The notes: generated by a model from the sequence alone, not told the origin. A DNA stretch of 31,393 nucleotides from Planctomycetota bacterium (GCA_029259935.1 JAJDEH010000361.1:1-31393); one strand, 5' to 3'. Counted from the stretch's first letter, positions 13,334-21,469 are shown. Translations and numbers: made by a program.

Positions 13334-13351
13334 TGCAATGCCCGGATTGCA
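13334..13351 (+). other. Short hairpin after rpoC
   Basis: TGCAAT (13334-13339) and ATTGCA (13346-13351) form a perfect 6-bp stem with a GC-rich 6-base loop, 5 bases after the rpoC stop. There is no T run. It may protect or define the 3' end of the rpoBC message. Confidence 0.3.
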
Positions 13352-13384
13352 GCCATTTACTGTAAAGACATCGCGCAAGACAAC

Positions 13385-13412
13385 TTGACACGGTCACTGA
13401 ATTCGATAGGCT
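13385..13412 (+). promoter_or_regulatory. Candidate sigma70-type promoter for rpsL-rpsG
   Basis: A perfect -35 hexamer TTGACA (13385-13390) is followed after 16 bases by TAGGCT (13407-13412), a weak -10. It lies about 42 bases before the rpsL ATG, in the 125-base rpoC-rpsL gap. The consensus -35 and position support an independent start for the str genes; the -10 match is poor. Confidence 0.4.
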
Positions 13413-13453
13413 GGGTGGTTTGCACTTGACCTGACTTTTCGGCTGGAAACGAA

Positions 13454-13828
13454 ATGCCAACCATCAACCAACTTGTTCGCAGACGGCGCAGGCAGAAACG
13501 AAAGTTCACCAAAGCACCCGTGCTGGACCGCTGTCCTCAAAAACAGGGTGTCTGTCTGCAGGTCCGCACGATGACACCGAAGAAGCCGAATTCGGCGCTG
13601 CGGAAGATTACTCGTGTTCGCTTGTCGAATGGCAAGGAAGTGACGGTCTATATTCCGGGTGAAGGCCACAACCTTCAGGAACACTCGATCGTGTTGGTTC
13701 GTGGCGGACGTGTTCGTGACTTGCCGGGCGTGCGATATCAGGTGATTCGTGGTGCTCAAGATACGCTTGGTGTCGAGAACCGCAATCAGTCGCGGAGCCG
13801 GTACGGCGCTAAAAAACCGAGTAAGTAA
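13454..13828 (+). CDS. rpsL: 30S ribosomal protein S12
   Basis: S12 lies at the decoding centre and controls fidelity; it is the target region for streptomycin resistance. It has 124 residues. The N terminus PTINQLVR, the [12 protein letters not shown] segment with Lys43, the [10 protein letters not shown] loop and the C-terminal RSRYGAKK are all standard. The PxxGRV loop reads [12 protein letters not shown], so residue 88 (M. tuberculosis numbering; codon 13715-13717) is Arg where most bacteria have Lys. Lys-to-Arg here is a classical streptomycin-resistance change. rpsG follows 30 bases later. Confidence 0.98.
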   Translation: MPTINQLVRRRRRQKRKFTKAPVLDRCPQKQGVCLQVRTMTPKKPNSALRKITRVRLSNGKEVTVYIPGEGHNLQEHSIVLVRGGRVRDLPGVRYQVIRGAQDTLGVENRNQSRSRYGAKKPSK

Positions 13829-13858
13829 ATCAACTGAACCAATGGTAAAGTCAATTCG

Positions 13859-14329
13859 ATGGGACGTATCACTTCTAGCCGGTCGCAACTGAAGCCCGAT
13901 CCAAAATACGACTCCATTCTCGCCAGCAAGTTTATCAATTGCTTGATGTGGGATGGTAAAAAGACCGTGGCACAGAACGTGTTCTACGACGCCTTGAAGG
14001 CGATCCACAAAAAGATCCCGGATCGCGAGCCGATCGAGGTCTTCGAACAGGCGGTGGAGAACATCAAGCCGCATATCGAAGTGCGTTCCAAACGCGTCGG
14101 TGGTGCTTCGTATCAGGTGCCGATGCAAGTGAACAAAGCGCGCCAGCAATCACTGGCCATTCGTTGGTTGCTGATGGCCGTCCGCGAAAAGAAGGGCCGC
14201 CCGACACACATGAAGTTGGCGGATGAACTGCTGGCGGCATACAACAAAGAAGGCGCGGCGATGACGCGACGAGAAAACACTCACCGCATGGCGGATGCGA
14301 ACAAGGCATTTGCGCATTTCGCCTGGTAG
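13859..14329 (+). CDS. rpsG: 30S ribosomal protein S7
   Basis: S7 nucleates assembly of the 30S head and contacts the E-site tRNA. It has 156 residues, the typical length. Signatures are [23 protein letters not shown], the [21 protein letters not shown] hairpin, [12 protein letters not shown] and [20 protein letters not shown] at the C terminus. The ATG at 13859 matches the family N terminus, although no strong ribosome site is visible. It follows rpsL in the usual str order and is followed by a terminator-like hairpin. Confidence 0.97.
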   Translation: MGRITSSRSQLKPDPKYDSILASKFINCLMWDGKKTVAQNVFYDALKAIHKKIPDREPIEVFEQAVENIKPHIEVRSKRVGGASYQVPMQVNKARQQSLAIRWLLMAVREKKGRPTHMKLADELLAAYNKEGAAMTRRENTHRMADANKAFAHFAW

Positions 14330-14345
14330 TATCTCAATCCAGCAC

Positions 14346-14384
14346 CGCCGCGTCCGAATTTGGTTTCGATGCGGCGTTCTTTAT
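14346..14384 (+). terminator. Terminator-like hairpin between rpsG and fusA
   Basis: CGCCGCGTC (14346-14354) pairs with GATGCGGCG (14368-14376), nine pairs including one G-T, and is followed at once by TTCTTTAT. It starts 17 bases after the rpsG stop and ends about 52 bases before fusA. This suggests that the rpsL-rpsG message ends or is attenuated before the EF-G gene. Confidence 0.5.
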
Positions 14385-14435
14385 GCGCGGAAGTCGGTTC
14401 AAAGGGGTTGGTGGTCGGTGATCTAGGACAAACAG

Positions 14436-16532
14436 ATGTCACGCAAAATTGAAAACATACGTAACATCGGCATCATCGCTCACATCGATGCCGGGAAAAC
14501 GACGCTGACGGAGCAAATGCTCTTTTTCAGCGGTGCGAAGCATCGACCTGGCGGCGTTGATAAGGGCACGACCGAAACGGACGAAGACGCCGAAGAGCAG
14601 CAGCGCGGCATTACGATCTATTCCGCTTGCGTGACGTTCAATTGGAAAGACGTGGTGATCAACCTGCTGGATACGCCCGGCCACGTCGACTTTACGGCCG
14701 AAGTCGAGCGGTGTTTGCGAGTGCTGGACGGAGCGGTCGTGGCCTTTAGCGCGCGGGAAGGCGTTGAAGCGCAGAGTGAAACCGTGTGGCGGCAAGCAGA
14801 CAAATATCACGTTCCGCGGATCGCTTTCATCAACAAGATGGATCGCGAAGGTGCCGACTTTGCGCGTGTCTTCGAGGAAGTTCGCCAGCGACTTGACGCC
14901 TATCCGGTGGCGATTCAGATACCAGTCGGCCAGGGACCGCCGCACGTTGACCAGCCTTTTCGCGGGGTCATCGACTTAGTTTTGATGAATATGATCCAGT
15001 TCGACCCCGACAGCGGCGGCAAGGAAGTTTCCGTCCATCCGATTCCCGAGGAACAAGAAGTAGATGCCGGGATTTGGCGCGAAGCCATGCTGGAGCAACT
15101 TTGTAATTTCAGCGACGAGATGATGGAACTTGCATTGCAAGAACAGGAAATTCCTCCGGAACTGATTCGCAAGGTACTGCGGGCCGCGACGATTGCCCAT
15201 CAGATCCAACCGGTCTTGTGCGGGTCGGCGCTGCATGGCATGGGCGTGCAACCGGTGTTGGATTCGGTAGGCCACTATCTGCCCAGTCCGATCGATGTCC
15301 CGCCGGTCGTAGGCATGAATCTCAAAACGGAAAAGGAGACCGAGCAAAGGAAGCCAAGCAGCAAGGAGCCCTTTTGTGCGTTGGTGTTCAAGATCATCCC
15401 CGAGAAGACGGGCGACAACACTTGGATTCGCGTTTACTCGGGCCAGCTCAAAACCAACTCGCGGGTGTTCAACCCCGGTAAGGACAAGAAGGAGAATGTT
15501 GCCCAGTTGTGGCATATCCACGCCACAAAGAAAGAACCCAAAGGCAAAGTCGATCTTGTTGAGGCGGGGGACATCGTTTGCGTGATCGGCCCGCGTAATT
15601 CGATCACTGGCGACACGCTGTGCGACGCCAAGGACCCACTGTTGCTGGAGACGATCGAGTTTCCCGACACCGTCATTTCGATGGCCATCGAACCGGAAAG
15701 CACGGCGGAAAGAAAGAAGCTGGGCGAAACGCTGGACATGCTCAAACGACAAGATCCGACCTTTCGCTCCTCCGAGAATGAAGAGACCGGCCAGACGTTG
15801 ATCAGCGGTATGGGCGAATTGCACTTGGAGGTCATCAAGAACCGGCTGCTGAGAGACTTTAACCTGAAAGTCAAAGTGCACAAGCCGCGCGTCAGTTATC
15901 GCGAAACCGTGCAAAATTCCATCAAAATCACCGGCGAATGCCATCGACATATCGCGGGCCAGCAACTGTTCGCCATCTTGAAGATCAGCATCGAGCCATT
16001 TGAAAAGGGCGCGCTGCCGGTCACGGTATCAAATCGGCTGTTCGACGAGAGCTTTCCCCAACCGTTCATTTCGGCCGCGCTGGAAGAACTAAGAAGCCGA
16101 GGCGAAGGGGGCGGATTGATTGGTAGCTTTCCGCTGACCAAGATCCGCGTCACCGTGCTGTCGGGCGAGTGGCGGCAGGACGGGTCCGACGATACGGCCT
16201 TTCGGATCGCCGCGAGTGACGCCTTTGATAAAGCGCTGCAAACTGCCGGCCCGGTTCTCTTGGAGCCCATCATGAAAGTCGAAGTCGCCACGCCGGATGA
16301 GTACTTTGGTGACATCGATCACGATTTGCAAAGGCGGCGCGGGTTCATCGTCGATCAGCAACGACGAGGCGACCGGGTGATCTTGGTCGCGGAGGCTCCG
16401 TTGAGCGAGTTGTTCGGATACTCCGGCACGATCCGCAGTCTCAGCCAAGGCCGCGCGGGCTTTTCCATGGAGCCGCTGAAGTACTCGCCCGCCCCTCCGG
16501 AAATCGCGAAGTCGTTTGGCTTCGGCGGTTAG
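14436..16532 (+). CDS. fusA: EF-G family translational GTPase, divergent (possible EF-G2 type)
   Basis: The protein has 698 residues and all five EF-G domains. GTPase motifs are AHIDAGKT (G1, about residue 15), RGIT (G2), DTPGH (G3) and NKMD (G4). Domain II-V landmarks include GMGELHLEVIKNRL and the C-terminal SELFGYSGTIRSLSQGRAGFSMEPLKY. Two points are unusual. Switch I reads VDKGTTETDEDAEEQQRGIT, closer in pattern to EF-G2/Tet(M)-type proteins than to the usual TxxMDWMxQExERGIT. The domain IV tip GSYHDVDSSE is replaced by GEWRQDGSDD, so the histidine used in translocation (E. coli His583) is Arg580. The gene is in the str position after rpsG but behind a terminator-like hairpin. It may be a recycling-type or specialised EF-G; family membership is certain, subtype is not. 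Confidence 0.9.
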   Translation: MSRKIENIRNIGIIAHIDAGKTTLTEQMLFFSGAKHRPGGVDKGTTETDEDAEEQQRGITIYSACVTFNWKDVVINLLDTPGHVDFTAEVERCLRVLDGAVVAFSAREGVEAQSETVWRQADKYHVPRIAFINKMDREGADFARVFEEVRQRLDAYPVAIQIPVGQGPPHVDQPFRGVIDLVLMNMIQFDPDSGGKEVSVHPIPEEQEVDAGIWREAMLEQLCNFSDEMMELALQEQEIPPELIRKVLRAATIAHQIQPVLCGSALHGMGVQPVLDSVGHYLPSPIDVPPVVGMNLKTEKETEQRKPSSKEPFCALVFKIIPEKTGDNTWIRVYSGQLKTNSRVFNPGKDKKENVAQLWHIHATKKEPKGKVDLVEAGDIVCVIGPRNSITGDTLCDAKDPLLLETIEFPDTVISMAIEPESTAERKKLGETLDMLKRQDPTFRSSENEETGQTLISGMGELHLEVIKNRLLRDFNLKVKVHKPRVSYRETVQNSIKITGECHRHIAGQQLFAILKISIEPFEKGALPVTVSNRLFDESFPQPFISAALEELRSRGEGGGLIGSFPLTKIRVTVLSGEWRQDGSDDTAFRIAASDAFDKALQTAGPVLLEPIMKVEVATPDEYFGDIDHDLQRRRGFIVDQQRRGDRVILVAEAPLSELFGYSGTIRSLSQGRAGFSMEPLKYSPAPPEIAKSFGFGG

Positions 16533-16562
16533 GATTAGACAACAGGGCTGGGTGAACTGCCA

Positions 16563-17654
16563 CTAGACAAACAGGGCGGCTTCGGCCATCAGCCCTGGTC
16601 CAAATCCCAGCGCGACACAAGGCTGCGGTGCGCTGGCCTGCTGCATCCGCTGGATCACGAACAGGACGGTCGCGGATGACATGTTTCCATACTCGGCCAG
16701 CACTTCGTGGGAAGTGTCGGTGGCGTTTTCGGGCAAGTCCAGTGACTGAGCAACACTTTGAATGATACGAGGTCCACCTGGGTGAATTGCCCAGGATTGA
16801 ATGTCTTCCAACGCTAAGCCGTGTTTGGCCAGCCAGTCGCACAGCCAAGGACGCAGGTGTTCGCGAATGATTTCCGGGACTCGTGCGGACAGCGTCATTT
16901 CAAAACCGTAATCGCCGATCCGCCAAGACATTTCTTCTTCAGAATCGGGCAGCAAGCAAGACTCGCACGCCACCAGCTTCCAGTTGTCCGCGTCCGTGTC
17001 GACGGATTGCCGCGCTACGACCGAAGCGGCACCGTCGGCGAACAGAGCGTTCGCCACGACCTTTTCGGAATCCCATCCGTAGTAGTAGTGCAGGCTGCAA
17101 AGCTCGACACAAGACATTAGCACTCGCGCATCAGGATCGGCATCCACGAAGGCTTGGACGGCCCGCAGACCATTCAATGCACCGTGGCATCCCATGAAGC
17201 CAACATTGACTCGGCCGATCGTGGGCGGCAATCCCAGTTCCTTAATAAGAGAAATATCCACGCCCGGCGCATGGAACCCGGTACACGAAACGGTCACCAG
17301 GTGGGAAATCTGATCGGCCGAGACCTGGGACTGGAGCAGCGCGCTGCGCGAAGCCTGCAGTGCCAACGGCGGCGCTTCGCGCTGAAACCGGTCCATCCGC
17401 GTTTCGGTTGTCGGTCCGCGATCTTGGCTGGTGGTCGCCGCGGGATAGAACGATTGCCGGTAGCGATCGCCGTTGGCGGGCTCCAGCAAAACACTGCCGC
17501 GGGTCTTCACCTTGGTTAGCCGAAACAGCAACGGCAGAACATTCGCGCTTTCGTCGTTGCCGTAGACAAAAGTTTGGGCAACTTGCGCCGCGTCCGATTG
17601 GGCGATCGACAATTCCGGCGTGGCGGTACCAATGGCTTGAATGATTGAAGTCAT
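16563..17654 (-). CDS. Type III polyketide synthase (chalcone synthase-like)
   Basis: This enzyme class extends an acyl-CoA starter with malonyl-CoA and cyclises the product, for instance to alkylresorcinols or alkylpyrones. From the ATG at 17654 it has 363 residues, a normal length. The catalytic triad is visible: Cys124 in VTVSCTGFHAPG, His291 in AIHPGGPRI and Asn324 in YGNMSSATV. The family MGCHGA segment and the C-terminal GFGPG loop (350-354) are present. The frame is open a further 74 codons upstream, but that part overlaps the preceding gene. The ATG forms an ATGA overlap with its stop (17651-17654), so I use it. It is the last gene of a methyltransferase, flavoprotein and synthase operon, and ends 30 bases from the convergent fusA stop. 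The starter unit cannot be told from sequence by eye. Confidence 0.93.
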   Translation of the reverse strand: MTSIIQAIGTATPELSIAQSDAAQVAQTFVYGNDESANVLPLLFRLTKVKTRGSVLLEPANGDRYRQSFYPAATTSQDRGPTTETRMDRFQREAPPLALQASRSALLQSQVSADQISHLVTVSCTGFHAPGVDISLIKELGLPPTIGRVNVGFMGCHGALNGLRAVQAFVDADPDARVLMSCVELCSLHYYYGWDSEKVVANALFADGAASVVARQSVDTDADNWKLVACESCLLPDSEEEMSWRIGDYGFEMTLSARVPEIIREHLRPWLCDWLAKHGLALEDIQSWAIHPGGPRIIQSVAQSLDLPENATDTSHEVLAEYGNMSSATVLFVIQRMQQASAPQPCVALGFGPGLMAEAALFV

Positions 17655-18868
17655 GATTTCGTCGTGGGGTTGTGGCGGATGGGTAAGAAACCGGGGCGAT
17701 TGATCTTGTGGATCAACGGCCTCGCGAGCCACGGTGCAATACGGAGGACTCTCGCCGCCACGCTCGCCAAATTCGGCGATCTCAGCAGCTTGCTTATCAT
17801 TCGACATGACCATTGACGCGATCCCACCAGGGATCGATGCGTCTGGCCCCACTCCGTTATCAAGCCGGACGACCACTCGCTTGCCGCGCGAGCCGCCAGC
17901 GGTGCTACGGCAATTCCTGTTAGCAGCGCCCAGGCAATGCCTTCACCAGTGAAAGGTTCGACATATCCAGCCGCGTCACCCGCTAAAAAAATGCGGTGGG
18001 CGGCCGCGACTTTGCGCCGCCGGGTCAGTACCGGAGTGCCTCGCCAATGGGCATCGTGAATTCCTTGCGGTACTGGCAGCTCGACATCGTTAATGATGGC
18101 CTCGGCTGCCGCGCTCGGAGAACCCAGTCGGCGAACGACCTCCCGATCCAATGCGGCGGCTATATCTAACCTTCCATCTTCTAATCTTACCAAGCCGACA
18201 TAGCCGCCGGTGGAAGATGTCATATAAATCGTCGCATTCTCGTAAAACGTCGAATCGTCCTCCAATACGGTCCCCGCTCCCATGCGAGAATCACGCAAGA
18301 TGATGGTCTCAAACGACTTAACGCCAGCAACCAGCCGTCCAGATAGGCCATCCGCGGCGACCAGCACACGGGAAACCGCACTGGCATGCTCGTTGCCTTG
18401 CGACAATGTCAACGCGCATTGGTCTCCTTCGTGGTCATCCAGCGAGGCGTTGGTCCCGTCCAGGAAGGCGGCTCCAGCGGCCACGGCTTCGCGAACCAAG
18501 GCGGCGTCCAAGGCTTCGCGGGACAGTGAGACTCCCGTAGGCAAGGGGCAAGAGGCGCTGCCAATGCGGGTGAACAACTGCCAGCGGTTAAGCGGTTTCG
18601 CCGACAGACGCTCCGGCAAATCGCCTAGCCCGACGGCATCCAAGGCGGCCAGTCCAACGCCATTCAAACAACAGCCGCAGACCTTCCAGCGAGGAAAACG
18701 CGACTTTTCGACGAGCAGCACCGAAGCGTCTTGTCGAGCAATCTCACGAGCGGCAATCGCGCCGGCCGGTCCCGCGCCGACGACGATGACATCCCACTCT
18801 TTCCGTGCTACGTCTTCCAAGTTGACGGTCGCCATCGGCGTTTCGTGCTGTGCGCCGACCGGGGTCAT
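17651..18868 (-). CDS. FAD-dependent oxidoreductase (geranylgeranyl-reductase/hydroxylase-like) of the polyketide operon
   Basis: This is a predicted cytosolic or membrane-associated flavoprotein of 405 residues. The Rossmann FAD motif VVGAGPAGAIAAREIA (G31, G33, G36) is followed by an acidic residue (Glu54) for the ribose and by KVCGCCLNGVGL. A central DG segment (VAADGLSGRLV) and the second FAD motif FLAGDAAGYVEPFTGEGI are typical of the PHBH-fold hydroxylase and geranylgeranyl-reductase group. I start it at the ATG at 18868. This codon overlaps the methyltransferase stop as ATGA and has GGAG 6 bases upstream, whereas the longer frame would need a TTG. The context suggests it oxidises or reduces the polyketide or its acyl chain; hydroxylation to a quinol/quinone is one option. 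Confidence 0.85.
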   Translation of the reverse strand: MTPVGAQHETPMATVNLEDVARKEWDVIVVGAGPAGAIAAREIARQDASVLLVEKSRFPRWKVCGCCLNGVGLAALDAVGLGDLPERLSAKPLNRWQLFTRIGSASCPLPTGVSLSREALDAALVREAVAAGAAFLDGTNASLDDHEGDQCALTLSQGNEHASAVSRVLVAADGLSGRLVAGVKSFETIILRDSRMGAGTVLEDDSTFYENATIYMTSSTGGYVGLVRLEDGRLDIAAALDREVVRRLGSPSAAAEAIINDVELPVPQGIHDAHWRGTPVLTRRRKVAAAHRIFLAGDAAGYVEPFTGEGIAWALLTGIAVAPLAARAASEWSSGLITEWGQTHRSLVGSRQWSCRMISKLLRSPNLASVAARVLRIAPWLARPLIHKINRPGFLPIRHNPTTKS

Positions 18869-19578
18869 GGGCGTCTCCAATGCAGCAAGAATCGATACGG
18901 CCAGACGGACCGCACCTCGGCACTCGCCATTCCCGCGTCGTTTGCCATTTCGCGGGCCTCGTCCATGGTGAATGCGGCCTTCACCGAAAGCGCTGCGTCG
19001 GTGTGAACGACGCGACTGGTGGTAAATAAATGCGATGCGATCTTGGCCAATAACAAGCCTCCGCCGGAGCGCAGCAAGTCGTTGACTAAAACGAGTTGAC
19101 CCGCGCCGTCGGCCATCGATTGCAATAGCTTGACCGCGTCGCCGCGATCCAAGTGATGCAAAAAGAGAGAACTCACAATGACATCAAAGTCGGTCGGCAG
19201 TGGTTGGTTAAGAACGTCGCGAGACGAGAATGTTACTTGGGCACCTGCCCGATTCGCCCTTTGACGAGCAAACTCAAGCGCCCGCTCGCTAATATCGACG
19301 CCATGCAGATCAAGCTGCACTCCGGCTCGCTGAGAGCGCCGCCAGAGTCCCAAGGGAATGTCGCCGGAACCGGTTGCAACATCAAGCACACGCAATGGCC
19401 TTTCGGATGCGCGGGCCATCCGTGCAATGGGACGCCATACGATGCGCGTACTCGCGCTGAGCCAATTCAGGCGGGCCAGCCCGTTAAGGGCGGCGATATG
19501 TTGGTCGCCGTCCAGCGATGGATCGTCCATCACTTCCGGTTCACGGACACGTTGGGCGCAAGGGTTCAGGATCGACAT
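18865..19578 (-). CDS. Class I SAM-dependent methyltransferase of the polyketide operon
   Basis: A 237-residue methyltransferase. Motif I VLDVATGSGDIPLGL (residues 64-78) binds SAM, an acidic GVDIS segment follows, and SSLFLHHL marks the post-II/III region. The N-terminal REPEVMDDPSLDGDQHIAALNGLARLN is a block I associate with methyltransferases found beside type III polyketide synthases and in UbiE-like enzymes. The start at 19578 is fixed by a strong ribosome site (GGGAGG, 8 bases upstream). The frame is open further 5' but has no comparable signal. Its stop overlaps the flavoprotein ATG as ATGA. Likely role: O- or C-methylation of the phenolic product (inference from the operon). Confidence 0.88.
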   Translation of the reverse strand: MSILNPCAQRVREPEVMDDPSLDGDQHIAALNGLARLNWLSASTRIVWRPIARMARASERPLRVLDVATGSGDIPLGLWRRSQRAGVQLDLHGVDISERALEFARQRANRAGAQVTFSSRDVLNQPLPTDFDVIVSSLFLHHLDRGDAVKLLQSMADGAGQLVLVNDLLRSGGGLLLAKIASHLFTTSRVVHTDAALSVKAAFTMDEAREMANDAGMASAEVRSVWPYRFLLHWRRP

Positions 19579-19586
19579 GGGAAAAA

Positions 19587-19592
19587 CCTCCC
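19587..19592 (-). promoter_or_regulatory. Strong ribosome binding site for the methyltransferase gene
   Basis: On the minus strand this reads GGGAGG, 8 bases before the ATG at 19578. It decides the start and marks the first gene of the three-gene operon, since the two downstream genes are entered through ATGA overlaps. Confidence 0.7.
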
Positions 19593-19757
19593 ACCTACAA
19601 TAACACGGACGGTACCGAAACCTAGTGCTTTGTCCGCGCCAACGGATCGGGTTTGAAGGAAGTCGTGCCGCTGGTAAGGCAAGTGCCGGTTGCACCGGTA
19701 TTGTGGCTCATTCGGGCGCACCGAAAGAATCACGTGAACTCAAAGATCCACTGGGCG

Positions 19758-19793
19758 CATAAGCGCTAAGATCAACATAAGCGTTAAGATCAA
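19758..19793. repeat. Tandem 18-bp direct repeat
   Basis: Two back-to-back 18-bp units, 19758-19775 and 19776-19793, each beginning CATAAGCG and ending TAAGATCAA, differ at one base (C19766 versus T19784). They lie in the 249-base gap between the spoVG stop and the methyltransferase start. An inverted pair AAAGATCC (19742-19749) and GGATCTTT (19819-19826) brackets them. This could be a regulator site for the polyketide operon or simple slippage; the rest of the gap shows no gene. Confidence 0.6.
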
Positions 19794-19827
19794 CGGGAGC
19801 CGGCGTCGTGATCGCCTTGGATCTTTA

Positions 19828-20451
19828 TCAAAAGATGCCCGCTCCAAAGTCGTCGTCTTGTTCGGTGTCGGCCGCGCCGGCCTGTTGAGACTCGTGCGGC
19901 GACGGTGCCTTGTGAGGACCTCGAGGGCCGGCTTGAGGCGGCTCGATTTGCGAGTGGGAGGTAGAACTGGATGGTTTCTCTTCCTTGTCGACGATCTCAG
20001 TCTGACGCTCGCTGAAAGCAAGATCGTCCGCCTCGTCGTCATAATCTTCGTCATAGCGCGAGACGTAGCCCGGTTGCTTGGCGCGTTCAAATTCGGTTTG
20101 GAATTCCTCGATCACTTTGCCCTGAATTAGCTCTCGGCACTCCGAATTGATCGGATGGGCAATATCGGCGTACAGTTTGGCGCGCCCGTCGCGATCGCGG
20201 CCACTCCGATCTTCTTTTAATCGCTGGCCACACTGATTGCAGTAGGCGGCCCGCAAATGATTTTTACATCCGCAACCGACACAGTGCGACGTCAACTTAC
20301 GACTCGGCATAGCCACGAAGGGACCGCTGGTCCCTTCGATGATTTTCAAATCACGAACGACGAAACAGTCGTCAAACGTGATACTGCAAAACGCCTGGAG
20401 GCGGTCGTCGGAGTTCTCCATTAGCTTGATGCGGACCTCGGTGATTTCCAT
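19828..20451 (-). CDS. spoVG: SpoVG-family RNA/DNA-binding protein with inserted zinc ribbon and acidic tail
   Basis: SpoVG proteins are small nucleic-acid-binding regulators. The core is split. Residues 1-52 ([41 protein letters not shown]) match the first half of SpoVG. Residues 91-120 ([19 protein letters not shown] and the following helix) match the second half, which in Bacillus follows directly. Between them lies an insert with C57-x2-C60 and C71-x2-C74, a zinc ribbon. After about residue 130 comes a low-complexity, acidic and Pro/Ser/Gln-rich tail to residue 207. A strong AAGGAGG site 7 bases upstream (20459-20465) fixes the start. The gene follows ispE by 28 bases, a neighbourhood also known from Bacillus subtilis. 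The targets are unknown. Confidence 0.9.
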   Translation of the reverse strand: MEITEVRIKLMENSDDRLQAFCSITFDDCFVVRDLKIIEGTSGPFVAMPSRKLTSHCVGCGCKNHLRAAYCNQCGQRLKEDRSGRDRDGRAKLYADIAHPINSECRELIQGKVIEEFQTEFERAKQPGYVSRYDEDYDDEADDLAFSERQTEIVDKEEKPSSSTSHSQIEPPQAGPRGPHKAPSPHESQQAGAADTEQDDDFGAGIF

Positions 20452-20479
20452 GGCGTTCCCTCCTTCGGATGCCCGCCCA

Positions 20480-21448
20480 TCATGGACGGCTAGTCATTGA
20501 CAACGTGGATGCAGAAAACACAGTTCCAATTCTTGCCGCGCGAAGTTGGCCGACGGCGCGGCGAGCCTGACGAGCGTGACGATAGATCCCAAAGTAACTT
20601 GTTCCGCTGCCGCTCATTTGGTGCCCCAAACAACTTGAACCAGCAAAAGCCTCGCGCGCTTTGTCGATCCACGGTGAAAGCTGCTCCGCGGCGTTTTGCA
20701 GGCGGTTCGAAAGTCGCCGCGCCAAATTCGGCACATCGGCTTGCCGGGCGGCATCCAACAGCGGCCTCAGTGGCACGGGTTCGGATGGAACCGAGCAGCG
20801 CCGATAGACCGCGGGCGTGGAAAGGCCCAGGGGCGGCTTGACCACGACCAGTTGCATTTTCGGTAGTTGCTCGAATCGTTCCACTAGTTCACCGCGCCCT
20901 CGGCAAATCGCGGCTCCGCCGCTAAAAAAAAATGGAATGTCGCTGCCGAACTCCGCCGACAACTCAGCCAACTCTCTGCCAGACCAATTCAGATCCCATT
21001 GGTGATTGGCCGCCATCAACGCGGCCGCCGCATCACTGGAAGCGCCTCCTAAACCCGCCGCCGATGGAATGCGCTTCACGATTTGCACCGTGGCACCGCG
21101 CGATACTCCAGCACAAACTCGTAGTCGCTCAAGTACTCGCAAGACGATGTTGTCTTTCGCCTCGGGCAGGTCACCCAGAATTGAGTCGACCGCCGTGGAG
21201 GCATGCGAGGGCGAAGTCTTCGCCATGCAGTTCGATGTTTGCGCCGCGAATCCACGTCCCCAACGGCACGTGAGTCGAATGGGGCCCTCCTCGCTGTGGG
21301 GTCGAAATCGTAAAGTGTCGAATAGACTAATACTGCTGATAAGTGTTTCTATCTCGTGAAAACCGTCATCTCGGCGAGCTAGAATCTCCAGGAACAGATT
21401 TACCTTCGCCGGCGCGAGAATCTCCGCAAATTGGTCCGACGAGTGCAT
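20480..21448 (-). CDS. ispE: 4-diphosphocytidyl-2-C-methyl-D-erythritol kinase
   Basis: IspE is the GHMP-family kinase that phosphorylates CDP-methylerythritol in the MEP route to isoprenoid precursors. It has 322 residues. GHMP motif 1 is [10 protein letters not shown] (about residue 13), the ATP-binding motif is [19 protein letters not shown] (about residues 128-146), [11 protein letters not shown] follows, and the C-terminal [12 protein letters not shown] is motif 3. The ATG at 21448 lies about 15 bases after the start expected from the promoter at 21470-21497, with no strong ribosome site, so the leader is very short. It is followed by spoVG on the same strand. Confidence 0.96.
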   Translation of the reverse strand: MHSSDQFAEILAPAKVNLFLEILARRDDGFHEIETLISSISLFDTLRFRPHSEEGPIRLTCRWGRGFAAQTSNCMAKTSPSHASTAVDSILGDLPEAKDNIVLRVLERLRVCAGVSRGATVQIVKRIPSAAGLGGASSDAAAALMAANHQWDLNWSGRELAELSAEFGSDIPFFFSGGAAICRGRGELVERFEQLPKMQLVVVKPPLGLSTPAVYRRCSVPSEPVPLRPLLDAARQADVPNLARRLSNRLQNAAEQLSPWIDKAREAFAGSSCLGHQMSGSGTSYFGIYRHARQARRAVGQLRAARIGTVFSASTLSMTSRP

Positions 21449-21469
21449 ATCTATTTTCCGCCATCGTAG

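Noticed and set aside
14976..15965. Minus-strand 329-codon open frame inside the EF-G gene
   Set aside because: It is opposite conserved GTPase sequence and shows no motif or start signal.
16533..16562. Terminator between fusA and the convergent polyketide synthase gene
   Set aside because: The 30-base gap has no convincing inverted repeat or T run.
17655..17876. N-terminal extension of the polyketide synthase frame
   Set aside because: It runs back into the flavoprotein gene, does not resemble synthase sequence, and the ATGA overlap at 17651-17654 gives a better start.
18282..18971. Plus-strand 229-codon open frame opposite the flavoprotein gene
   Set aside because: It is antisense to a gene with clear FAD motifs; its Ser/Arg/Ala-rich translation matches no family.
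19579..19695. N-terminal extension of the methyltransferase
   Set aside because: The added residues are Arg/Pro-rich noise and the GGGAGG site points to the ATG at 19578.
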